64,000 bases of DNA, from NCBI GenBank assembly GCA_051656905.1, contig JBOFJQ010000043.1, forward strand, positions 62,001-126,000, given 5' to 3'. A model generated the notes under the pieces. The model did no database searches. It saw nothing but the letters and a program-made list of their open reading frames with translations, and was not told where the DNA came from. This stretch comes from JAGNZR01 sp051656905. Its GTDB lineage: Bacteria; Fusobacteriota; Fusobacteriia; Fusobacteriales; Fusobacteriaceae. Position numbers and translations under genes: made by a program. Below are positions 38,899 through 47,044 of the stretch, in pieces; the first letter of the stretch is position 1, and each line of letters opens with the position of its first letter.

Positions 38899-38919
38899 AT
38901 TTTATAGTCATATATTTTT

Positions 38920-40419
38920 TTACTCATTATCTGCTACTACACAAGTTTTTGTAGTCTCTTTAAAGTAAGGAAGTGTTCCAGAAACTTTTGTAACTTTAGC
39001 CCCACCTTTAGGGGCAGAACCTGGAACTCTAAAATCATCAATTTGAATTTTTTTAACCTCTTTTTCTTTAGGTTTCTTTACTTGTGGAACCCACTCATAA
39101 GGAGCTCTGTATGCTCTGTATAACATATTCATCCCCATGATATCTTTATCCCAATATGGATTTATATATTCCCATACAATTTCATGATTTTTAGTAACTT
39201 CAAGTATTCTACCATTTGCCCCTTCTGTAATAAGAGTATTTCCATTTGGAAGTCTTTGTGCACTACTTATAAAAGGACTATAAAATCTATAAGCATCTAA
39301 TGGGACTCTAAATCCAGCTTCTTTTGGAGTGTATTGCCAAACAATTTGGAAAGTGATTGGATCTATTTCAAGAACCCTTGAATAGTCTCTTTTTTTATCT
39401 AGTTTACCTCTATCGCCATATCCAGCCCAGCCACCATTATCAAACAAAAGGATATTACCAGCACCAGGAAGCCCATTAGGAATCATATGTGTATGGTGCT
39501 GACCAATTATCTCGCCAATTTCACGCATTTTAGGATCAGAATTATAATCAGGGCCTAACTTCCAAACTATTTTACCTGTTTTTTTATCTATAATTCCAGA
39601 GATGTTTCCATCTCTTCCAGACCATATAATATTATCTGGGTGGAATCTTTCATCCCCTTGGTCATACCATTTATTTGGACCAAGTGTTGACATAGAATTA
39701 ATATGTAACCAATCACCTTGATTGTTAGGGGTTATATTTCTCATATTTGGATCTTTTCTTATAGCTTTTTTGGCTTCTTCTGAAAATCCCATTTCAGAGA
39801 AATGCTCGCTTGCTAACCACTGCCATATAATATTGCCTTTTGAATCAACTTCATAAATTATATCATCTAGAAGAGGTTGATCTGAAATTTCTTTATTTAT
39901 AACATTTTTATGGGCTAGAATAAGAGTTTTTCCACCTGAAATTTTGGGATCCATTCCAGGGACATAATACCCTACAGAATTTCCTTCTCTTTGGTAGTCG
40001 TGATGTTGTCTTGCCATGAAACGGCTATCTTCTCCAGGATCAGTTATTTTTTCAAAGTTACTGAATTCCCAAACAACATTTCCATCCCAATCAACTTCAA
40101 CAAGATCAACCATATCTTGTAAACTATATTTAGGGTTTCTAAGTCCTCTATTTCCCATTATATGCCCATTAGGAAGAAGCTTATTAGGTTCACCATATAA
40201 TCCTTCCCAAAGCTTAACTTCTCTTCCATTCATGTCTACAAGGAGAGCACCCTCTCCTAAAAGTTGAAATACAGTGTAACCATTCCAAGCCTTTTCAGGA
40301 TTATATATTGTTACTCCTGTGGGATAAACTGTTGGATAGGAAAAAACAATTTTATTTTTAAAAATACCTACCATAAGAATTAATAATAGTATTGCAAATC
40401 TCTTTATTTTATTCGACAT
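38920..40419 (-). CDS. Arylsulfate sulfotransferase (ASST), periplasmic
   Basis: 499 residues. N-terminal signal or anchor (residues 6-28), then a beta-propeller built from blades such as V-D-W-D-G-N-V-V-W-E-F and I-D-K-K-T-G-K-I-V-W. Transfers sulfate between phenolic compounds without PAPS. Family histidine motifs D-W-L-H-I-N-S (236-242) and Q-H-H-T-H-M (307-312) are present, as is R-L-P-N-G-N-T-L-I-T-E-G (389-400). The only cysteine is near the C-terminus (C493), so the structural disulfide of the E. coli enzyme (C418-C424) cannot form. No dsbL/dsbI genes are near. It lies downstream of a rhodanese lipoprotein gene and is probably co-transcribed with it. Confidence 0.88.
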   Translation of the reverse strand: MSNKIKRFAILLLILMVGIFKNKIVFSYPTVYPTGVTIYNPEKAWNGYTVFQLLGEGALLVDMNGREVKLWEGLYGEPNKLLPNGHIMGNRGLRNPKYSLQDMVDLVEVDWDGNVVWEFSNFEKITDPGEDSRFMARQHHDYQREGNSVGYYVPGMDPKISGGKTLILAHKNVINKEISDQPLLDDIIYEVDSKGNIIWQWLASEHFSEMGFSEEAKKAIRKDPNMRNITPNNQGDWLHINSMSTLGPNKWYDQGDERFHPDNIIWSGRDGNISGIIDKKTGKIVWKLGPDYNSDPKMREIGEIIGQHHTHMIPNGLPGAGNILLFDNGGWAGYGDRGKLDKKRDYSRVLEIDPITFQIVWQYTPKEAGFRVPLDAYRFYSPFISSAQRLPNGNTLITEGANGRILEVTKNHEIVWEYINPYWDKDIMGMNMLYRAYRAPYEWVPQVKKPKEKEVKKIQIDDFRVPGSAPKGGAKVTKVSGTLPYFKETTKTCVVADNE

Positions 40420-40462
40420 ACAAGCCTCTCTTTGCTATTATTTCTTAGATTTTTAAATGCTA

Positions 40463-40960
40463 TTATTTACTAGATACTAAATGGTTTTTTGCATCTTTCC
40501 AAGCTACAATTCCACCAACATATCTATATACATTTTTATAACCAAGTTTTATAGCTTGAGTAGCACCAGCATGACTTCTTTCACAGCTTGTATATCCACA
40601 GTAAACAACTATAGGCCTGTTTTTATCAGGGCCCAGTATAGCCTCTAATCTCTCTTTTCTTACAGGTGATAATCCCTTTGCTTCACTTGGTGCCATTTCA
40701 AAATTTACAGCTCCTTTAATATGCTCTTTTTTAAAGTTTGATTCTGGCATAGTATCTAAAAGGACCATATATTCATCATTAGTTACCCATATTTTAACTT
40801 GGTCAGTGGATAAGATATCATATTTTCCTTCGTGAACTCCATTTACAAGTCTAATTGCAGATTTTTCAATCTGATATTCATTACCATTTTTTGCAGTTCC
40901 TACTGATGAGCAACCTGTTGCTAAAACTATTAACGCAAGAGCTAATAAAATTTTTTTCAT
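40463..40960 (-). CDS. Rhodanese-domain lipoprotein
   Basis: 165 residues from the ATG at 40960, preceded by AAGGAG at 6 bases; the longer frame to 40999 lacks a ribosome binding site. Signal peptide with lipobox V-L-A-T-G-C, so membrane-tethered in the periplasm. Single rhodanese domain with E-H-I-K-G-A-V-N-F near the middle and active-site loop V-V-Y-C-G-Y-T-S-C-E-R-S, holding the catalytic Cys plus a second Cys in the loop. Likely carries sulfane sulfur or acts as a thiol switch. First gene of a two-gene unit with the sulfotransferase, 43 bases apart. A joint role in periplasmic sulfur or sulfate chemistry is inference. Confidence 0.82.
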   Translation of the reverse strand: MKKILLALALIVLATGCSSVGTAKNGNEYQIEKSAIRLVNGVHEGKYDILSTDQVKIWVTNDEYMVLLDTMPESNFKKEHIKGAVNFEMAPSEAKGLSPVRKERLEAILGPDKNRPIVVYCGYTSCERSHAGATQAIKLGYKNVYRYVGGIVAWKDAKNHLVSSK

Positions 40961-41280
40961 ATAAATCTCCTTATAAAATTTTTTATGTAGACTTACCACA
41001 CTCGGTATAAAATCCAGACAAAAAACTCAAAAAGCAAATTTCTATTTTTATCTGGTCTTTGTCCTTATCCTAAGAACTTTTACATATCATGAATTTCACT
41101 TCACAGAATTCCCCCTTTTTACTATTCCAGCAATATAATTATATAATTTCTGAAGCTTTTGTTCAATATAATTTCGTATTTTAGTGTCTGTAACTATTAA
41201 AAAATGTAAAAAAAGTTGATTTTTACACTTATAAAACTTATAATTTAAATACAAAATAAAAAAATATGTGAGGTATAAAA
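40961..41280. other. Divergent intergenic region
   Basis: 320 bases between the divergent rhodanese and YHYH genes. It must hold both promoters. A TATACC-like -10 on the minus strand near 41020 is the only candidate I see. No strong palindrome or hairpin. Confidence 0.4.
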
Positions 41281-41475
41281 TTGAAAAAAATTATATTAAT
41301 ATTGGTGTTATTAATTTCAGCTACAGTACTGGGTCATAGTGGAAGAACGGACTCCAATGGAGGACACAAAGATAAAAAAAATAAAAGTGGGCTAGGACCG
41401 TATCATTATCATCATGGTTATGGACCACATTTACATAAAAATGGAAACTGTCCTTATGAATCAAAGGGGGAATAA
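41281..41475 (+). CDS. Small secreted YHYH-motif protein
   Basis: 64 residues, TTG start with TGAGG 8 bases upstream. Signal peptide (K-K-I-I-L-I-L-V-L-L-I-S-A-T-V-L-G), then H-S-G-R-T-D-S-N-G-G-H-K-D-K-K-N-K-S-G-L and P-Y-H-Y-H-H-G, the YHYH-type motif seen in short secreted proteins of many bacteria. The cluster of seven or so His suggests metal binding. It ends 5 bases before the MORN gene, so the two form one unit. Function unknown. Confidence 0.75.
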   Translation: MKKIILILVLLISATVLGHSGRTDSNGGHKDKKNKSGLGPYHYHHGYGPHLHKNGNCPYESKGE

Positions 41476-41480
41476 AGATT

Positions 41481-42650
41481 ATGAGTGAAAAAATTGATTC
41501 AAACTTAGATGTAAGATTAAGAAAATTGTTTATACCTTCTGAAGAGGATAAAAAGTCAACTGGAGTTAAGAAATATTATTATAAAGACAATATGATTTTA
41601 GCTGAAATAACTTGGGAGAAAGGGGAAAAAGAAGGATATAGTAGATATTACTATTCAAATGGGCAAGTCGAATCTGAAGGTAATTATAAAAAAGGGACAG
41701 AAGATGGACAGTGGTATTATTACCATGAAAGCGGCCAAATATTAGTGGAAGTCAACTGGGCAATTGGAAAACAAGATGGTAAATATAGATCATATTATTC
41801 AAATGGACAATGTTCAAGTGAATCCAACTGGAAAAATGGAAAAATATTTGGACTTTACAAATCATATTACGAAAATGGACAACTTCAAGTAGAAGAGAAT
41901 TGGAAAAATAATAAAAAAGATGGTATTAGTAAATCATATTATGAAAATGGAGAAATATGCTCTGAAGAAAGCTTTAAAAAAGGAAAAAAAGATGGTGTCT
42001 TTAAAGTATATAATGAAAATAATAAACTTAAAGTAGAATCTAATTGGAAAAATGATATGAAAAATGGGAAATTCAAATACTATAATGAAGATGGGGACTT
42101 AGTGGCAGAAGAAACTTGGAATGAAGGCAATGAAGAAGGTATTTGGAAGTATTATAATTCTAATGGAGAATTCGAAAGCGAGCTAAATTGGAAAGAGGAA
42201 AACAGAAATGGAGTTATCAAATGTTATTATGAAAATGGAAATCTTGAATCACAGGGGAAATTAAAAAATAGCATTAAAGAAGGCGATTTTAAATTTTATT
42301 ATGAGTATGGTCAATTAAAGTCTGAAGGAATTTTAAAAAATGGAGTTCAAGAAGGATTATGGAAAGATTATTACCCAAGTGGGCAAATTTCTGATGAAAT
42401 AAATTTTCAAGATGGGAAGAGAAATGGTATATACAGATATTATTCATGGAGTGGAAATATTGAATTAGAAAAAAATTATAAAGATGACAAGGAAGATGGA
42501 CTTGTCAAATATTTTTATGAAAATGGGCAACTGAAATTAGAAGGTTTTTATAGATTAGGAAGAAAAAATGGAAGTTTTAAATATTATAAAGAAAATGGAG
42601 AGCTAGAATCTGAAGAACTTTATAAAAATGGAAGAAAAATTTTGTTATAA
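41481..42650 (+). CDS. Cytoplasmic MORN/YwqK-repeat protein
   Basis: 389 residues with no signal peptide. After about 35 residues it consists of roughly 15 tandem 23-24-residue repeats of the form Y-Y-x-N-G-Q-L-x-S-E-x-x-W-K-N-G-K-x-D-G-x-x-K-x, the MORN-2 pattern annotated as YwqK-family antitoxin in databases. The YwqK name refers to a Bacillus polymorphic-toxin immunity locus; antitoxin activity has not been seen here and no adjacent toxin gene is visible. The repeats probably build a long beta-sheet rod. Co-transcribed with the YHYH gene and followed by a terminator. Confidence 0.8.
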   Translation: MSEKIDSNLDVRLRKLFIPSEEDKKSTGVKKYYYKDNMILAEITWEKGEKEGYSRYYYSNGQVESEGNYKKGTEDGQWYYYHESGQILVEVNWAIGKQDGKYRSYYSNGQCSSESNWKNGKIFGLYKSYYENGQLQVEENWKNNKKDGISKSYYENGEICSEESFKKGKKDGVFKVYNENNKLKVESNWKNDMKNGKFKYYNEDGDLVAEETWNEGNEEGIWKYYNSNGEFESELNWKEENRNGVIKCYYENGNLESQGKLKNSIKEGDFKFYYEYGQLKSEGILKNGVQEGLWKDYYPSGQISDEINFQDGKRNGIYRYYSWSGNIELEKNYKDDKEDGLVKYFYENGQLKLEGFYRLGRKNGSFKYYKENGELESEELYKNGRKILL

Positions 42651-42780
42651 ATTTTCTTGTTAAAGTAAGAATTTTAATCTAAATAGCAAATAAAAAATAA
42701 TTAAACAAATAATTAAAAAAAATAATTAGAAAAAAATAGAGTATTACTTGATAAGTTAATAATTAAAATAATATAAGAAA

Positions 42781-42833
42781 TTAGACAGTGGAATTCCTAT
42801 ATAAAATAGGGGATTGGCTGTCTAATTTTTTTT
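42781..42833 (+). terminator. Terminator after MORN gene
   Basis: TTAGACAG / CTGTCTAA outer stem with an inner TCCTAT / ATAGGGGA stem, followed by eight T. The remaining gap to 42980 is AT-rich, with no feature beyond a probable promoter near 42905-42940. Confidence 0.85.
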
Positions 42834-42980
42834 ATAATTTTTAAATCTTTTAATCATATAGTATTATTCCTAATAATAGTGAAAATGCTCAACTATGAAT
42901 ATACTTTACTATATATATTTTGTATTTGATATAGTAAAGTGTATGTGGAATATAAAAAAAAGAAAATGGAGGGCTTAATA

Positions 42981-43295
42981 ATGAAAAAAGTTAATATGGA
43001 TAAACTAGAACAGAAAGGTGGGATTTATTATGAAATAGGCTCGAAGACTTCTTTCACAGGAATAGCAAAATCATTTTATAGCAGCGGACAGCCAGAATTT
43101 GAAGAGACTTATAAAAATGGAAAGTTGGATGGTCCTCATAAATCCTACTATGAAAGCGGAGAGCTTAGATCAGAGGGGAATGGGTTAGGAAAATATAAAG
43201 AATATTATAGTAATGGAAAACTCAAAGAAGAGATAGATGAAAATGGAAGTTATAAACGCTATGATAAGAGCGGTAATTTAATAGAAAAATATTAA
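42981..43295 (+). CDS. Short MORN/YwqK-repeat protein
   Basis: 104 residues from the ATG at 42981, which has GGAGGG at 8 bases; the longer frame from 42939 is unsupported. It has about four MORN-2 repeats (S-F-Y-S-S-G-Q-P-E-F-E-E-T-Y-K-N-G-K-L-D-G, then Y-Y-E-S-G-E-L and Y-Y-S-N-G-K-L-K-E-E). No signal peptide. The opening K-V-N-M-D-K-L-E-Q-K-G-G-I-Y-Y-E-I and the S-F-T-G-I motif resemble the mature N-terminus of the MORN lipoprotein at 44279, as if it were a shortened cytoplasmic copy. Confidence 0.72.
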   Translation: MKKVNMDKLEQKGGIYYEIGSKTSFTGIAKSFYSSGQPEFEETYKNGKLDGPHKSYYESGELRSEGNGLGKYKEYYSNGKLKEEIDENGSYKRYDKSGNLIEKY

Positions 43296-43359
43296 TATAA
43301 TAAAAAAAATAAAAATTAAAAATAAAAATTAAAAAAATAGTAATAATAGGGAGTGTGAA

Positions 43360-44226
43360 ATGAATAAAAATCAAAGACAACTAGGGTATATAGGATTAAA
43401 TTTGTTAGCAACTTGTTTTCTTGCTACAGGAGGAATTTTTGTAAAATTAAGTGCTTTACCGCCAATAGCTACAGGATTTTATAGAATTTTATTTTCAATA
43501 ATAGCACTTTATCCCTTAGTAAAAATAGATTTACAAAGCGTAAAAATTGATAAAAAAGACTTGTTACTTCTTTTATGTGGAGGAGCCTTCCTAGGTTTAG
43601 ATCTTATTGCATGGAACAAAGCTATGTATTTAACTTCTATGGCAAATGCAAATTTATTAACTAATTTTGTGCCTTTTACAATTATTCCGGTTTCATACTT
43701 TTTATATAAAAAAAAAGTATCTAAAACATTTATGGTAGGACTAATTGTAACGTTTATAGGGCTTATAGTGCTTATGTTAGGAAAATTAGATCCTAGTCCT
43801 GAAAATTTTAAAGGTGATATGTTAGCATTTTTAGCATCAATATTTTATGCTTTTTTCTTATTAACAGTCTCTGATCTTAGAAAAAGGATGTATGCATCTA
43901 CAATTATGTTCATCAGTGCCTTTGGCGGAGTTATAGTTTTATTTATAGCGATGATACTTTCCGAAGGTATTCAGTATCCTCAAAGTATGGTAGAACTAAT
44001 ACCATTACTGGCCTTAACAGTGTGTTCACAAATATTTGGACAAGGACTTTTAAGCTACTGTATTGGAAAAATTGATGTTGTTTTATCCTCGGTTCTATTG
44101 CTTATTCAACCAGTTGTAGCAGCAGTTTATTCTTATTTTATATTTGAAGAAAGCATTATGTTTCAAGAAGCAATTGGAATTTTTATAATTTTAATAGGCA
44201 TTTTTTATGCCAAGAGAGGTATTTAG
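43360..44226 (+). CDS. EamA/DMT-superfamily transporter
   Basis: 288 residues, ten predicted membrane helices in two EamA repeats. Repeat 1 has G-F-Y-R-I-L-F-S and A-M-Y-L-T-S-M-A-N-A-N-L-L-T-N; repeat 2 has C-S-Q-I-F-G-Q-G-L-L-S-Y and L-L-L-I-Q-P-V-V-A-A. Inner-membrane exporter or importer of metabolites; substrates in the family range from amino acids to nucleotide sugars, and none can be named here. Good ribosome binding site (AGGGAG). Monocistronic with a bidirectional terminator after it. Confidence 0.88.
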   Translation: MNKNQRQLGYIGLNLLATCFLATGGIFVKLSALPPIATGFYRILFSIIALYPLVKIDLQSVKIDKKDLLLLLCGGAFLGLDLIAWNKAMYLTSMANANLLTNFVPFTIIPVSYFLYKKKVSKTFMVGLIVTFIGLIVLMLGKLDPSPENFKGDMLAFLASIFYAFFLLTVSDLRKRMYASTIMFISAFGGVIVLFIAMILSEGIQYPQSMVELIPLLALTVCSQIFGQGLLSYCIGKIDVVLSSVLLLIQPVVAAVYSYFIFEESIMFQEAIGIFIILIGIFYAKRGI

Positions 44227-44233
44227 TAAAGAA

Positions 44234-44273
44234 AACAAGTTAGTGTAATTTAATTTACACTAACTTGTTCTTT
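44234..44273. terminator. Bidirectional terminator
   Basis: AACAAGTTAGTGTAA / TTACACTAACTTGTT, perfect 15-bp stem with a 6-base loop, between the converging EamA and MORN lipoprotein genes. Confidence 0.9.
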
Positions 44274-44278
44274 TAAAT

Positions 44279-45280
44279 CTAAAGTTCTCTTCCATCAACA
44301 TAAGTTTTTTCTGAGCTTATTTGACCAGTGATAGAATATTCTTTCCAAACACCATTTTTTCTATCCAATCTATAAGTTCCCTCTCTCAAAAGTTCCCCAT
44401 TTGAAGAATAGTATTTTGCAGGTCCCTCTAATTTTCCATCCATATAATTTGCTTCAGATATTAGAACTCCAATTTCAGAGTAATACTTCCATAATCCATG
44501 AGGTTCCCCAGCCTTATAAGAGCCTTCATAGTTTACGTGACCATTCTCATAGTACATTTTCCAGTACCCTTCTGCTTTGTCTGACTTAGAATCACCTATA
44601 GAGCTTAATTTTCCATTTTCATAATAAGTTTTCCACATACCAGTAGCTTCACCAGAGGTATAATATCCTTCTGAAATTATCTGACCATTTTCATAATACT
44701 CTTTATAAGCGCCTTCTTCTTTTCCTAGTTTAAAAAATCTTTCTACCTTTAATTTTCCATTAGAATAATATTCTTTTTGAAGACCGTTAGCTTTACCAGC
44801 TTTGTATAATCCTTCACTTCCAAGCTTTCCATTTTTATGATACCATTTCCACAAACCTTCAAGCTTGTTATTCTGATAAGTTTTTTCTTCAGATACGATT
44901 AAACTATTTTCATAATAAGACTTCCAAGTCCCCTCTTTACTATCCAACTTATAATTTTCTTCTGTTCTAATTTTCCCGTTTTTATAGTAAGTTTTCCAAG
45001 CACCGTCTTTTTTATTATCTATATATTTGCCCTCTGATTGTAACATACCATTAATATGATAAGTTTTAGATAAGCCTTGTAATTTTCCAGATTTATAAGT
45101 TTTTTCTTCAGATATTTGACCGTTTTTATAATATTTTTTAGTAACTCCTGTAAAAGGTTTACTTTGATTTACTTCATAATAACTATCGTTTCTATTTTGT
45201 AATTTATCCGTAGTAATTTCTTTATTACTACAGGCACCAAATGAAATAAGTATACATAGTATAGATAACATTTTTTTCAT
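44279..45280 (-). CDS. MORN/YwqK-repeat lipoprotein
   Basis: 333 residues from the ATG at 45280 (AAGGAG 6 bases upstream; the ATG at 45295 overlaps that site). Lipoprotein signal with lipobox S-F-G-A-C, then about 12 MORN-2 repeats of the type Y-Y-K-N-G-K-I-R-T-E-E-N-Y-K-x-D-S-K-E-G. Tethered to a membrane, probably outward facing. One of five MORN proteins in the window, and the one most like the short cytoplasmic protein at 42981. Function unknown. Confidence 0.78.
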   Translation of the reverse strand: MKKMLSILCILISFGACSNKEITTDKLQNRNDSYYEVNQSKPFTGVTKKYYKNGQISEEKTYKSGKLQGLSKTYHINGMLQSEGKYIDNKKDGAWKTYYKNGKIRTEENYKLDSKEGTWKSYYENSLIVSEEKTYQNNKLEGLWKWYHKNGKLGSEGLYKAGKANGLQKEYYSNGKLKVERFFKLGKEEGAYKEYYENGQIISEGYYTSGEATGMWKTYYENGKLSSIGDSKSDKAEGYWKMYYENGHVNYEGSYKAGEPHGLWKYYSEIGVLISEANYMDGKLEGPAKYYSSNGELLREGTYRLDRKNGVWKEYSITGQISSEKTYVDGREL

Positions 45281-45354
45281 TATAATCTCCTTCATGCTGT
45301 AATGAATATTATTATACTATGTAATCACTTATTAGGATAGGTGTTTATGGTATT

Positions 45355-45894
45355 TTAATAATTGTTTTCTTGAATCATAAAAAATGATTTTGGATGACTA
45401 CAAACTGGACATTTTTCAGGAGCTTTTCTCCAAATATAAGTGTATCCACAGTTTCTACATTCCCATTTTTCAGTTGATTCTTTTTCAAAAACTTGATTGT
45501 TTATAATGTTATCATAAAGTTGTCTATATCTTTTTTCATGATACTCTTCAATTTTAGAAACTTCTGTAAAAAGCCTAGCAATATCTAAGAATCCTTCAGC
45601 TTCAGCGTCGATAGCCATGTTTTTATACATATCTGTCCACTCATAGTGTTCTCCATCAGCAGCATCTTTTAAATTTGTAAGAGTATCTGAAACTTCACCA
45701 TTATGAAGAAGTTTAAACCAAAGTTTAGCATGCTCTTTTTCATTATTAGCAGTAGATTCAAAAATAGCAGCTAATTGTTCATAACCATCTTTTTTTGCAC
45801 GACTTGCGTAGTAGCTATATTTATTACGAGCTTGTGACTCTCCACTAAAAGCTGTTTGTAAATTTTGTTCTGTCTTAGTTCCTTTTAAATTCAT
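45355..45894 (-). CDS. rbr: Rubrerythrin
   Basis: 179 residues. Non-haem diiron peroxidase that reduces hydrogen peroxide in anaerobes. N-terminal ferritin-like four-helix domain with the E-x-x-H ligands (S-G-E-S-Q-A-R-N-K-Y, N-N-E-K-E-H-A, K-I-E-E-Y-H-E-K-R) and a C-terminal rubredoxin domain with C-R-N-C-G-Y and C-P-V-C. Complete length. Second gene of a two-gene operon led by the QueD-like gene, 12 bases apart, and controlled by the PerR-type box at 46408. Confidence 0.95.
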   Translation of the reverse strand: MNLKGTKTEQNLQTAFSGESQARNKYSYYASRAKKDGYEQLAAIFESTANNEKEHAKLWFKLLHNGEVSDTLTNLKDAADGEHYEWTDMYKNMAIDAEAEGFLDIARLFTEVSKIEEYHEKRYRQLYDNIINNQVFEKESTEKWECRNCGYTYIWRKAPEKCPVCSHPKSFFMIQENNY

Positions 45895-45906
45895 AAATTC
45901 TCCTTT

Positions 45907-46383
45907 TTAAAAATTGATAGTAGCTCCGTTATCGCCTGAATAAAATGACATTTTTTTAATATTAAATTTATCTTTTAATAGAGAATGAAAAACTTCTATT
46001 AAATTTTCACATGTAGCAACTTTTTTTACTACAACTAATCTACACTCAGGATAAGCTTTTGCCAAAGGAGTATTAATAGGTAGTCCAAGACATGTATTTG
46101 TAGGAGAACCATTTTTAATACCTTGAGTCTCATAAACTTTTAAAATAGTAGGTAAAAGTGGGTCGTTTTCTTGTAAAATAAGTGCATGGTCAAAGTTTTT
46201 TAAATAATCCCAAGCAGCAGCTTTTATGCTGTTACAAGGTGCTACAAATCCAGTTCTTTCGTCTACATTTCCTTCAACTTCAATTGTTAACTTTCCAGTA
46301 TGACCATGAAGATATTGTGCTTCTCCTTCATAACCTAAAAAACGATGCGCGTATTGAATATTCAGTTGTGTTAATGATCTCAT
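45907..46383 (-). CDS. QueD/PTPS-family protein lacking key catalytic residues
   Basis: 158 residues from the ATG at 46383 (GGAGGG 5 bases upstream; the ATG at 46395 overlaps that site). Belongs to the 6-pyruvoyl-/6-carboxytetrahydropterin synthase fold: zinc ligands H13 (Y-A-H-R-F), H26 and H28 (L-H-G-H-T), and the F-D-H-A-L-I-L block. The active-site Cys that lies three residues before L-H-G-H in QueD (C27 in E. coli) is Ala here (A22), and the late catalytic Glu is replaced (F-Y-S-G-D). Ordinary queuosine synthesis is therefore doubtful. It leads an operon with rubrerythrin under a PerR box. No other queuosine genes are near. Confidence 0.75.
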   Translation of the reverse strand: MRSLTQLNIQYAHRFLGYEGEAQYLHGHTGKLTIEVEGNVDERTGFVAPCNSIKAAAWDYLKNFDHALILQENDPLLPTILKVYETQGIKNGSPTNTCLGLPINTPLAKAYPECRLVVVKKVATCENLIEVFHSLLKDKFNIKKMSFYSGDNGATINF

Positions 46384-46407
46384 AATGCCCTCCATAAAAT
46401 TTTATTT

Positions 46408-46436
46408 CTAATAATAGTAATCATTACTATTATTAG
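46408..46436. promoter_or_regulatory. PerR/Fur-type box, queD-rbr side
   Basis: Perfect 29-base palindrome centred on 46422: CTAATAATAGTAAT-C-ATTACTATTATTAG. Fits the Fur-family TAAT-rich dyad and lies just after the predicted transcription start of the rubrerythrin operon. Confidence 0.82.
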
Positions 46437-46444
46437 TTGAGGTT

Positions 46445-46473
46445 ATTATTTCATATTAAGTTTTCTTTGTCAA
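46445..46473 (-). promoter_or_regulatory. Promoter of the queD-like/rbr operon
   Basis: Minus strand TTGACA (46468-46473), 17-base spacer, AATAAT (46445-46450). The predicted start falls inside the palindrome at 46408-46436, so PerR binding would block transcription. Confidence 0.6.
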
Positions 46474-46537
46474 TATTTTATTTTTAAAAAAAAGTACTTT
46501 CATAAATTAAGAAAATATATTAGAATTAAAGAGTAAT

Positions 46538-46560
46538 AATAATAGTAATAATTATTGTTT
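46538..46560. promoter_or_regulatory. PerR/Fur-type box, perR side
   Basis: AATAATAGTAAT-A-ATTATTGTTT shares its left half exactly with the box at 46408. Lies 12 bases before the perR ribosome binding site, suggesting autoregulation. Confidence 0.65.
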
Positions 46561-46585
46561 AAAATTAATTAAGGAGGCAAAGTTT

Positions 46586-46963
46586 ATGAAATTTTCTAAA
46601 CAAAGAGAATTAATTTTAAATTATGTTTTAAATAGTTGTGAACATCCTACTGCGGATACTATATATATGGAGCTAAAAAAAGATAACCCTGATTTAAGTT
46701 TGGGAACGGTATATAGAAATTTGACTAAATTAGCAGAAATAGGCGCTATAAAAAAAATTAGTCTTTCTGGAGAAGTAGATAAATTTGATAAAAATTTACA
46801 ACAACACGCTCATTTAGTCTGTGATAATTGTGGATGTATAATTGACATATATATTAATAAAATAGATGAAATTATAGAAGATGTGTCAAGAAAAGGAAAT
46901 ATTAATATAAAAAATTATAATATTTCATTCAATGGAATATGTGAGAAATGTAATAAAAAATAA
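46586..46963 (+). CDS. perR: Fur-family peroxide-type regulator (PerR-like)
   Basis: 125 residues. Winged helix (K-Q-R-E-L-I-L-N-Y-V-L, then S-L-G-T-V-Y-R-N-L-x-K-L) and a C-terminal dimer domain with H-A-H-L-V-C-D-N-C-G and C-E-K-C. The two CxxC pairs hold structural zinc. Divergent from the rubrerythrin operon with two matching boxes in the gap, which makes PerR the best subfamily choice over Fur or Zur. By analogy it represses peroxide defence until its bound Fe or Mn is oxidised or lost. Assignment to PerR is by context. Confidence 0.85.
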   Translation: MKFSKQRELILNYVLNSCEHPTADTIYMELKKDNPDLSLGTVYRNLTKLAEIGAIKKISLSGEVDKFDKNLQQHAHLVCDNCGCIIDIYINKIDEIIEDVSRKGNINIKNYNISFNGICEKCNKK

Positions 46964-46970
46964 TTTAATA

Positions 46971-47025
46971 AAAAAAGAGATTACAAGAGAGACTACAAGT
47001 TTTAATAACTAGTAATCTCTTTTTT
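46971..47025. terminator. Bidirectional terminator
   Basis: AAAAAAGAGATTAC / GTAATCTCTTTTTT with a 27-base loop, between the converging perR and AAA genes. Confidence 0.75.
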
Positions 47026-47044
47026 ATGTTTTATATGGGATATA

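Noticed and set aside
41481..42650. Toxin-antitoxin pair around the YwqK-like gene
   Set aside because: The only co-transcribed neighbour is a secreted His-rich YHYH protein, which has no toxin features.
41481..45280. CRISPR or DNA-level tandem repeats in the MORN genes
   Set aside because: The regular spacing comes from protein repeats of 23-24 residues whose DNA has diverged; there are no identical repeats with unique spacers and no cas genes.
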